From: an uncultured Gammaproteobacteria bacterium
Lineage (GTDB): Bacteria; Pseudomonadota; Gammaproteobacteria; Steroidobacterales; GCA-2729495
DNA length: 55,596 bases
Direction: 5' to 3'
Assembly: GCA_937921935.1 (NCBI GenBank)
Contig: CAKZWQ010000048.1
Span: forward strand, 1 to 55,596
Shown here: positions 26,833-34,390 of the stretch, piece after piece
How the letters are laid out: the number at the start of each line of letters is the position of its first letter
How positions within the stretch are numbered: the first letter of the stretch is position 1
Translations under genes and position numbers: made by a program
The notes under the pieces: generated by a model
The model's input: the letters and a program-made list of their open reading frames with translations, nothing else
The model's database searches: none
What the model was told of the DNA's origin: nothing

Positions 26833-28694
26833 GTCGCTGGCTGCATCGCCTGGCTTTGTTACTGGCCTGTCTGCTGGTCCTGCCCGCCGTCCATGCCCGC
26901 GAGGAGATCCTCAGCTTCGATGCCGACATCCAGGTACGTAGCGACGGGTCCATGCAGCTAACCGAACGTATTCGCGTGCGCGCCGAGGGTGATCAGATTA
27001 AGCGGGGCATCTACCGCGACTTTCCCACGGACTATCGTGATCGCCTGAACAATCGGATCCAGGTGGGCTTTGAAGTGGCCAGGGTCATGCGTGACGGGCA
27101 GGCAGAGAATTACCGGACCGAGCGGCAGGCCAACGGGGTACGCGTCTACATCGGCAAGGCGGACCGGATACTGCCGCCGGGCGAGTACAGCTATAGCATC
27201 ACTTACCTGACCACGCGCCAGCTGGGTTTCTTCGACGACTTCGACGAGCTGTACTGGAACGTGACGGGCAATGGCTGGGCTTTTCCCATTCTCAGTGCCA
27301 CCGCGACCGTCAAACTGCCGCCCGGGGTTCCCAGCCGGGATATGGCCATTGAAGGCTATACCGGTCCCGTTGGCGCCCAGGGCCAGGCTTACGTCGGGCA
27401 GATTTCCATGGACAGCGAGGCTTTCATCCGCACCACGGGGCCCCTGGCGCCGGGGGAGGGGCTGACCCTGGTCCTGAGCTGGCCCAAAGGCGTGGTTTAT
27501 GAGCCGACACCGGCGGACAAGGTCGGCTATTTGATGGCCGACAATCGCGGCCTGCTCATCGCCCTGGGCGGCTTCGGCCTGATGCTCGTCTACCTGTCCT
27601 GGGTCTGGTCGCGCTTCGGTCGCGATCCGGAACCCGGCCCGGTATTTCCGCACTACGAACCGCCGCCCCAGCTCTCTCCGGGGGCGTGTCGCTACATTCT
27701 GCAGATGGATCACGACAACCACGCCTTCTCGGCCGCGGTGCTGAGCCTGGCCGTGAAGGGCTACCTGAAAATCCACGAAGGCCGCACCGCGGCCCTGGAA
27801 GCGGCGACGGGTGAGTCGGTGTATGACCAGGCCATTGATCAGCTGTCGCCCACGGCGAAAAAATGGCTGAGCCCGTTGCTGGAACTGGCCGAAATGGCCA
27901 TGGAGTCAGCCTACGATGACACCTTTGTGCTCGAGCAGGTCAGCCCCGTGCGGGATTTACCGGCTACGGGTCCGGGCGAGCAAGCCCTGCTAAGCAAACT
28001 GTTTGTTGAGGGTCAGTACCTGGTGCTGACCAACAGCCAGCACGAAATTGTTCGTGCCGCGATCAGTGCGCACGACAAGGCCCTGCGCAAGTACTACCAG
28101 CGGGTGAATTTCGTAACCAACATGGGTTTCATGATCCCGGCCGTCCTGATCGGTATCGCGACGATTTTCGGGGTCGCTGTTTTCGCGACCTTTTCGCCGC
28201 TGGTTGCCGTGGTCTTCTTTGTTGGCGTGATACTCATTGCTCGTTTCGGCACCTGGATGAAAGCGCCGACCCCCCGGGGTCGCAAGCTGATGGATCGTCT
28301 GGAAGGCTTCAAAATGTACCTGACCGTGGCCGAGGCTGAAGATCTCAAGCGCATCGAAGGCATTGCCGGCCAGGCTCCACGGCAGACGCCGGAACTTTAC
28401 GAGCGCTATCTGCCTTTTGCGGTGGCCCTGGATGTGGGGCAGCCCTGGGCTGATCAGTTTGAAAGCCTGTTTAGCAGTATCGCGGCGGGCCAGGCCGGCG
28501 ACTATCGGCCTGGCTGGTATACCGGTTCGGGCCTGAAGCCGGGCAACAACTTCGGTAATTTTTCCACCGCCCTGTCCACGTCCCTGGCCTCGGCCATCAG
28601 TTCTTCGTCCACACCGCCCGGGTCGTCCTCCGGTGGCGGCGGCGGGGGATCATCCGGTGGCGGGGGCGGCGGCGGTGGCGGGGGCGGCTGGTGA
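26829..28694 (+). CDS. DUF2207 domain membrane protein with Gly-rich tail
   Basis: The start is TTG 26829, overlapping the LemA stop, giving a signal peptide (LALLLACLLVLPAVHA). The 621-residue product has the extracytoplasmic DUF2207 beta domain (about 30-225, with IKRGIYRDFPTDY and YWNVTGNGWAFPI). A membrane helix (about 235-255), a cytoplasmic domain and two further helices (about 430-480) follow. The tail is almost pure Gly/Ser (about 595-621), as in many DUF2207/TPM proteins. It forms a conserved pair with LemA; the role in the envelope is unknown. Confidence 0.88.
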   Translation: MSRWLHRLALLLACLLVLPAVHAREEILSFDADIQVRSDGSMQLTERIRVRAEGDQIKRGIYRDFPTDYRDRLNNRIQVGFEVARVMRDGQAENYRTERQANGVRVYIGKADRILPPGEYSYSITYLTTRQLGFFDDFDELYWNVTGNGWAFPILSATATVKLPPGVPSRDMAIEGYTGPVGAQGQAYVGQISMDSEAFIRTTGPLAPGEGLTLVLSWPKGVVYEPTPADKVGYLMADNRGLLIALGGFGLMLVYLSWVWSRFGRDPEPGPVFPHYEPPPQLSPGACRYILQMDHDNHAFSAAVLSLAVKGYLKIHEGRTAALEAATGESVYDQAIDQLSPTAKKWLSPLLELAEMAMESAYDDTFVLEQVSPVRDLPATGPGEQALLSKLFVEGQYLVLTNSQHEIVRAAISAHDKALRKYYQRVNFVTNMGFMIPAVLIGIATIFGVAVFATFSPLVAVVFFVGVILIARFGTWMKAPTPRGRKLMDRLEGFKMYLTVAEAEDLKRIEGIAGQAPRQTPELYERYLPFAVALDVGQPWADQFESLFSSIAAGQAGDYRPGWYTGSGLKPGNNFGNFSTALSTSLASAISSSSTPPGSSSGGGGGGSSGGGGGGGGGGGW

Positions 28695-28746
28695 GTTGTC
28701 AGCGCGCGGCCAGCTCGCACCACGCGCCCTTAGGTACTTCTCCCGA

Positions 28747-28774
28747 TTGCCGCGTCTGAGCCGGCCCATACTCT
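28747..28774 (+). promoter_or_regulatory. Possible promoter of the bilin-reductase-like gene
   Basis: TTGCCG (28747-28752), a 16-bp spacer and TACTCT (28769-28774) lie about 80 bases before the gene at 28853. The match is moderate. Confidence 0.3.
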
Positions 28775-28852
28775 ATAGGTCATTGCCAGCACCACACGAG
28801 CCGGGTGATCCGCAGAAAAACGCCCGGCCGGCCAACCTGAACCGGTGAGCCT

Positions 28853-29785
28853 ATGTCTACGACCCAGATGTCCCAGCCCAAGCCCCATCGAGCCGGGCCT
28901 CTGAATCTGTTCTACGAACAGTTCGAGCAATACCTGGTGACGGACGATTACTTTCAGTTTTTTGCGAATCGCAATAAGGGCGGCAGACAAACCTTCCTGT
29001 ACTCGGACGTGTACACCGCGGACAAGATGGCCACCGTCGTCCTTGAAGAGTATTCCGTGCGGGGCAAGCTGGCAGGTTTCGTGATCATGGGCTTTCCCAG
29101 GCCTGATACCAATGTGCCCATTTTTACCTTTCAGCTCGGCGGCAACGCGAAGAAATCCATCGCGCTGCTGGACATCAGTCCGACCCAGCCGGACACGGAT
29201 TACACGCCGCTGATTCCCGTCTATGAGAAATATCGCGAGCTGCTTGGCATCGGGGCCTGCAACATCGAGTGGGTGCACAGCATCTGTTCGCCTTATCTGC
29301 TGCACGCCCAGTACGAAGAACTGGATACCGCGCTATTTTTGGAAGCCATGCAGGCTTACCTGGCTGTCTGGATCGAGCATTACTACCTGCCGGGCGGGCA
29401 GCTGACCGATGCTCACGCTATCCAGGCTGCCAGCAATGCCATCGTCAAGTACAAGCGTGTCCTGCACGACAACGATCCGGCCTACGGTATCTTTCACAAG
29501 GAATGGGGTGGCCCGGTGGCCGATGCCTTTTTCCACGTGGAAACCCGCGACGAGCCGGCACTGCCCCTGCCCGACTCCGACCATCACAAGCACAAGGCCT
29601 GGGAGAACAAGGAGCTCAACATCCTCTGGGAGCGTCGTGCGCAGGACCGCGTAACGGCGGCACCCGCCCAGGTACAACAGCGCATCGTCAAGGCGATCGA
29701 GGCACAGGCCTCAGCCGACCAGATGGGCTTTATTACTTTGGAGCTCTACGAAAAGTACAAGGATGCAATGCTCGATACGCTCTAG
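28853..29785 (+). CDS. Diverged ferredoxin-dependent bilin reductase (HY2)-like protein fused to a PCP_red-like domain
   Basis: The 310-residue soluble protein has no signal peptide. Residues about 15-240 fit the HY2/PcyA fold without gaps around the key strand: FPRP(D/E)-x3-P-x-F (81-91), then ALLDISPT (104-111), SPYLLHA (146-152) and DPAYGIFHKEWGGPVADAFF (208-227). From memory of PcyA, catalytic His88 and Asp105 align with Val77 and Gln94 here, so the known chemistry is probably lost. A His-rich linker (DSDHHKHK, 241-248) leads to residues 255-310, which resemble PCP_red, the small C-terminal domain of protochlorophyllide reductase subunit B (W-x2-RA, IEAQA, GFITLE). Both modules point to tetrapyrrole binding. 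No haem oxygenase or photosynthesis gene is nearby. Confidence 0.55.
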   Translation: MSTTQMSQPKPHRAGPLNLFYEQFEQYLVTDDYFQFFANRNKGGRQTFLYSDVYTADKMATVVLEEYSVRGKLAGFVIMGFPRPDTNVPIFTFQLGGNAKKSIALLDISPTQPDTDYTPLIPVYEKYRELLGIGACNIEWVHSICSPYLLHAQYEELDTALFLEAMQAYLAVWIEHYYLPGGQLTDAHAIQAASNAIVKYKRVLHDNDPAYGIFHKEWGGPVADAFFHVETRDEPALPLPDSDHHKHKAWENKELNILWERRAQDRVTAAPAQVQQRIVKAIEAQASADQMGFITLELYEKYKDAMLDTL

Positions 29786-29809
29786 AACAGCGCACCTTGT
29801 CGACGCTGA

Positions 29810-31459
29810 TCATAAGCGTTTCCTGCGCGCTAACTGAGACGGCCATTTTTCTGTGACTCGAGCCATGGCCTCGGGTGCTTCGCGCTCGAAGACATCGCGG
29901 TTGAGTTCCTGGTAGTAGGGCGGGCCGCCTTCCTCGGGCCACTGGCGGGTGGCGTCAATCACCACTTTGCTGGTGGTTTTTCGATCCGGCGCGGCCGGGT
30001 CCAGGGGGAAGGCGCGGCGTTTATCGAAAATCTCCGTAGCTATAGAGGGCTGCCAGCGTGAGCCTACGGCGAAGCGCACGTCGGCGGAACTCATGACGTC
30101 CACATCGTCATCCACCACGATTACTACCCGCGCAAGGGGATTAAACATGGCAATGGGCTTGCCAATCTTCAGGGCCTGGCCGGGTTCGGTTTTCTTGATG
30201 CTAATGTAAGTCAGGCCCTGGGAGTCGTGAGGCGAGGCATAGTCGACCACTGCTGGGTTGGACTTTTGCAGCTGATACAGGGTGGCGGCGGTTTGGGCTG
30301 ACTCGATATATTCCTGCACCACGCCGGTGAAACTGTTCATCACCCACGGGTCCTCGCGCTGGGTGACGGTGTCCACGGTCATCACGAAGTTTTTGTCCTT
30401 CTTGATGCCCATGTAACCGAACATCTCGTGATACGGCCCTTCGGGTTCCAGGTTGATAATGTCGACGGTGCCTTCAATGACGATCTCGGCCTGGGCGGGC
30501 ACCATGAACTCACCGTCCTCCGTGGCCACTACGTCCACGGGCTTGCCGCGCAGGCCGCCGGACACGGCCAGCTCGTCGATGGGGTCGCGGTTGCGCAGCC
30601 GGTTAGGAATACGGGATGAGCTGACCATCCAGGTGATCGGGTCCTGGCCGACCACCAGGGTGATAGGAATCCGGGTTTCGCCGCGTTTCTTCGCGGCGTT
30701 AACCATCTTGATGCCTGTCTGGCCACCTTCGAAGTTGATCATGATCTTGCGCGGGCCCTTTACCTGGCAGCGATAGGTGCCCAGGTTCACGCCCATCTTC
30801 GGGTCTTTGGTGAATACCGACGCGGTATTGATATAGGGGCCGCCGTCGCCCGGATTACCCCGGAAGAATGGAAACTCGGTGACATCCACCTTGTCGCCGG
30901 TTTTCTTTATGGCTTTTACCGGCGCATCTTTCTTCGCGATTTCCCTGGGTTCGATGAGTTCATACTCACCGCCATAGAACTTCAGTTTCCCCAGGTGCAT
31001 CTGCTTGGCCTGCCGATAAGCGGCGGTGGGATCATAGGGATCGCGCGGCAGGTTCCACAGAATCGCTTCCGCATCCCAGTGCCCTTGCAGGTTTGCGACC
31101 ACCGGGCCCGGGAATTTTTTACCGTTGGCCGTGACGTCTTCAAACAGCACCCCCGGCGCGCCGTGCTCGCCGTGGTTGTCGACCAGTGAATACATGATGG
31201 CCGTGGCCTCGTACTTGTCCTGGTCCACGCCACTGAAGCGTTGCAGCAGCCCGTGATACTCCAGGGCCGCCACATAGTCGCGCAGGGAATCGAAGGGCGC
31301 TTGCGGGGCGAGCCCGGGGTCTGCGTGCACGCCCGCTGTCGCCTTGCCGCCTGCCAGCGCGGCGCCGGCAGCAGCCAGACCGAGGCCCGAGGCCATCAGC
31401 TCTCGGCGGGAGAGTTCGTTGCGGCCCGGGGCCGCGGCATCGCTGTGGAGTTTGGACAT
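29810..31459 (-). CDS. UbiD family decarboxylase with Tat leader
   Basis: The 549-residue protein belongs to the UbiD family, which uses prenylated FMN for reversible decarboxylation of aromatic or unsaturated acids. The catalytic set known from Fdc1 (Arg173, Glu277, Glu282) is found as R230 (MGVNLGTYRCQ), E340 and E345 (EGPYHEMFGY), with identical Glu spacing. Unusually, residues 14-44 form a twin-arginine signal (LSRRELMASG, then an Ala/Gly-rich run), implying export of a folded, cofactor-loaded enzyme. A GAGG site precedes ATG 31459 by 7-8 nt. No ubiX is in the window. It is convergent with the bilin-reductase-like gene, 24 bases apart, and divergent from the GST gene. Confidence 0.88.
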   Translation of the reverse strand: MSKLHSDAAAPGRNELSRRELMASGLGLAAAGAALAGGKATAGVHADPGLAPQAPFDSLRDYVAALEYHGLLQRFSGVDQDKYEATAIMYSLVDNHGEHGAPGVLFEDVTANGKKFPGPVVANLQGHWDAEAILWNLPRDPYDPTAAYRQAKQMHLGKLKFYGGEYELIEPREIAKKDAPVKAIKKTGDKVDVTEFPFFRGNPGDGGPYINTASVFTKDPKMGVNLGTYRCQVKGPRKIMINFEGGQTGIKMVNAAKKRGETRIPITLVVGQDPITWMVSSSRIPNRLRNRDPIDELAVSGGLRGKPVDVVATEDGEFMVPAQAEIVIEGTVDIINLEPEGPYHEMFGYMGIKKDKNFVMTVDTVTQREDPWVMNSFTGVVQEYIESAQTAATLYQLQKSNPAVVDYASPHDSQGLTYISIKKTEPGQALKIGKPIAMFNPLARVVIVVDDDVDVMSSADVRFAVGSRWQPSIATEIFDKRRAFPLDPAAPDRKTTSKVVIDATRQWPEEGGPPYYQELNRDVFEREAPEAMARVTEKWPSQLARRKRL

Positions 31460-31635
31460 GGATTTGCCTCACCATCGGTTGCGGACCATTTTTCCACAAA
31501 ACCCGGCTGCTCCGGCGCCGCGCCCGGGACTCTCGGCACCCGCCACCGAACGGTGGATGCGTGGTAGCTTGTGGGAACCCGCCATCCGGCACCCCACGTC
31601 GGCAACGGGGCTGAGGGTTGCCAAGGTCACGGACC

Positions 31636-32373
31636 ATGCTTGAGTTCTATTTCTGGCCCACGCCCAACACCTGGAAGGTGGCGATCATGCTCCAGGAGTG
31701 TGGGCTGCCTTACGAAGTCATTCCGGTGAACATCAGTGCCGGGGAACAGTTTGCGCCGGAGTTTCTGGCCATCAGTCCGAACAATCGCATCCCGGCACTC
31801 GTCGATCCGGAGGCAGAGGGCGGGCCCATCAGTATTTTCGAGTCCGGCGCAATTCTGATGTATCTCGCCGAGAAAACCGGCCGCTTTATGCCTGCGGATC
31901 TGCACCAGCGATATGACGTGTTGCAGTGGTTGTACTGGCAGGTAGGAAATCTCGGCCCCATGGCCGGCCAGCTGGGACACTTTCGCAACTACAGCGAAGA
32001 AAGAATCGAGTACGCACTGCAGCGCTACGGCGACGAATATAACCGCCTGCTCGGCGTGCTGAACCGCGGCCTGGAAGGCCGCGATTACCTCGCCGGCGAC
32101 TACTCCATTGCCGATATGGCGACCTGGCCCTGGGTGCGCTCGGGTGAGTATATGGAGCAGCCCCTGGAGGAATTCCCGAACGTGATCCGCTGGTTCCGGG
32201 AAGTGGGCGAGCGCCCGGGCGTCAAGCAGGGCTTTGCGCTGGGCATGGACTGGTTTGGTTCCGGTCCGCCCAAGGCGGGTAACGAGAAGGCTAACCGCGG
32301 CAACAAGAATCTCTTTGGCCACACGGCGAAAGCGGTGGCAGAACTGAGTAAAAAAGCGGCCGATAAGTCGTAG
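31636..32373 (+). CDS. Glutathione S-transferase family protein (YfcG/YghU-like)
   Basis: I start at ATG 31636, giving 245 residues. The N-terminal thioredoxin fold has TPNTWKVAIMLQECGLPYEV, the cis-Pro segment NRIPALVDP and the glutathione-binding FESGAILMYLAEKTGRF. The C-terminal helical domain has GDYSIADMATWPWV, the conserved N-capping box. The TPNTWK start matches the Nu-class (YfcG/YghU) GSTs, which act as disulfide-bond reductases on glutathione. It leads a rightward run with the ThDP enzyme, PQQ dehydrogenase and DUF4105 gene, and is divergent from the UbiD gene. Confidence 0.9.
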   Translation: MLEFYFWPTPNTWKVAIMLQECGLPYEVIPVNISAGEQFAPEFLAISPNNRIPALVDPEAEGGPISIFESGAILMYLAEKTGRFMPADLHQRYDVLQWLYWQVGNLGPMAGQLGHFRNYSEERIEYALQRYGDEYNRLLGVLNRGLEGRDYLAGDYSIADMATWPWVRSGEYMEQPLEEFPNVIRWFREVGERPGVKQGFALGMDWFGSGPPKAGNEKANRGNKNLFGHTAKAVAELSKKAADKS

Positions 32374-32449
32374 TCTTAAGACTACAGAGCACAGATCCCT
32401 GCGGGCAGCGGTGTGATCTGGCCCGATGGAACTCGCAGAGGAAGGACGC

Positions 32450-34348
32450 ATGAAAGACGCACTACAGCAGTACCTGCAGCAGGGCATGTCCCGGCGCCAG
32501 TTCGCGCAGACCCTGGCGTCGCTTGGTTACAGTGCCGCGGCGGTGACTTCAGTCATTCGCACGGCGGATGCCGCCAATCCACCCGCCAATACCCGGGGCG
32601 TGGAGGTGACCGGCACGGGCGGGGAGATCCTGCTGGAATGCATTCGGGCCGCTGGCATCACGGATGTGTTCGATTGCAACTCCACCGGCCAGAATCCTTT
32701 TTACGACGCAATGCTCATGAATCCGGACATGAGTATGATTATCGCTCTGCACGAAGGCCATGCCACCGCCATGGCCCAGGGTTATGAACTGGCCAGCGGT
32801 CGCACGGCCGCCCTGATGCTGCCGAGCATCGGCACACCGAATTCCAGCAGCAACATGTACAACGCGTGGAAAGACCGTTCGTCCATCGCGGTGTTTTCCG
32901 ATGGCGACAACACGGACCTGGCCGGGCGCGACGGCTTTCAGCAGATTGACGACTGGCTTGCGCCCATCAGCCCCTTTACCAAGTGGCGCTGGCAGGTGGA
33001 TCACCCGGAACGCATCAACGAAGTGGCGCGTCGCGCCATCAAGATGGCCGGGACGCAGCCCGGCGGTCCGGTCTATGTGCGGATTCCGGGGAACATACTG
33101 GGCGCGCAGGATGTCACGACCACCATATTCCCCGGAGAAACCTTTCAGGTCACCATGAACATGGAGCCCAAAGCCGAACTGATTGAAGCCGCCGCCGATG
33201 CCCTGGTGGCTGCCGAATCGCCGGTCATGAACACGGGTCCGGAAGTGACCCGCGGCGGGGCTAACCAGGACGTAATCGAACTGGCTGAGCTGCTGGGCAT
33301 GCGGGTCTCCCAGTCCATGAGCGTGTACAGCGATTTCCCGATGAAGCACCCGCTGTTTGCCGGTTACAACGCCATGGGCTTTCCGCGCACGGGTCGGCCC
33401 GATGTGTTCCTGAATCTCGGCGGGCATGTGCCCGACCGCACCATCATTAGCGGCAATGTGCCGAAGAAGGCGAGGCTGATTAACGCGCGGGTGGAAGCTG
33501 AACGCATTGCCAACTTCAATCCGACAGATGTCGCGATTGTGGCGGGCAGTAAGGAAACCACCCGGGCGCTGATCGATGCGGTGAATGACCGCATGCCCGC
33601 ACGTCAGCGCAAGAAGGTGGTGGCTCCGCGCATGGAGAAGGCGAATTCGGACTACACTCGCTGGCAGAATCGCCTGCGTTCGCGCGCCGAGAAAACCTGG
33701 AACTCAAACGGCCCTATTTCTGGCGACCGCCTGTGCTACGAAATGGAGCAGGTGCTCGAGAAAGATGCCATCGTGGTGGTGGAAACCGGCGCGCGCACGC
33801 CACAGAGCTGGTTCGACTTTGGCCCGGGCAAGAAAACCTTGCTCGGCCAGACCACGGGCTTTGCCCTCGGCTGGGGTGTGAGTGCCGGCATCGGTGCGAA
33901 GGTCGCCCAGCCGAATCGCCAGGTCGTGGCCATGGTGGGCGACGGAGCCTTCCTGTTCGGCCAGACTGAATCTCTGTGGACCGCCGCGCGTTACAACATT
34001 CCGGTCATCATTGTGGTGTTCAATAATCGCAGTTACGACGGCGAACGGGGCCGGCTGGCCAGTTTCTCCGCCTTGCGCCGTTCAGATCCGGATAACTGGA
34101 AAGATATTTCCTGCTACCTCGGCAACCCCGATGTGGATTACGTGACCCTGGCCAAGGGCTTCGGCGTGGACGGCGGGCACATCAGGACACTGGACGATAT
34201 TCAGCCAGTGCTGCAGCGGGCGATGGCGGTCACCCGGGAAGGCGGGCCCTTCATGATTGATGCCAGCATCCTGCGCAAGGGCCTGGCGAAGGAATCGACC
34301 TGGCACGCGGATATTTCCATCGCGGCGCGCCGCGATCGGATGGTTTAA
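32450..34348 (+). CDS. Thiamine diphosphate-dependent enzyme (acetolactate synthase/decarboxylase type) with Tat-like leader
   Basis: ATG 32450 is chosen over ATG 32426 because GAGGAAGG lies 5 nt before it. The 632-residue protein opens with a Tat-like signal (MSRRQFAQTLASLGYSAAA, about residues 13-31, ending near TADAA). It then shows the three-domain ThDP decarboxylase fold. The catalytic Glu is E102 (LHEGHATAMAQGY) and the cofactor motif is GDG (497-499) to NN (525-526). Relatives include benzoylformate and oxalyl-CoA decarboxylases; the substrate cannot be read. Export is atypical for this superfamily. A 76-bp gap separates it from the GST gene and 42 bp from the PQQ gene. Confidence 0.85.
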   Translation: MKDALQQYLQQGMSRRQFAQTLASLGYSAAAVTSVIRTADAANPPANTRGVEVTGTGGEILLECIRAAGITDVFDCNSTGQNPFYDAMLMNPDMSMIIALHEGHATAMAQGYELASGRTAALMLPSIGTPNSSSNMYNAWKDRSSIAVFSDGDNTDLAGRDGFQQIDDWLAPISPFTKWRWQVDHPERINEVARRAIKMAGTQPGGPVYVRIPGNILGAQDVTTTIFPGETFQVTMNMEPKAELIEAAADALVAAESPVMNTGPEVTRGGANQDVIELAELLGMRVSQSMSVYSDFPMKHPLFAGYNAMGFPRTGRPDVFLNLGGHVPDRTIISGNVPKKARLINARVEAERIANFNPTDVAIVAGSKETTRALIDAVNDRMPARQRKKVVAPRMEKANSDYTRWQNRLRSRAEKTWNSNGPISGDRLCYEMEQVLEKDAIVVVETGARTPQSWFDFGPGKKTLLGQTTGFALGWGVSAGIGAKVAQPNRQVVAMVGDGAFLFGQTESLWTAARYNIPVIIVVFNNRSYDGERGRLASFSALRRSDPDNWKDISCYLGNPDVDYVTLAKGFGVDGGHIRTLDDIQPVLQRAMAVTREGGPFMIDASILRKGLAKESTWHADISIAARRDRMV

Positions 34349-34390
34349 GCCCTACAGCGGGTCCAGGTGCTGCTTCAATTAAAAAGTCTG

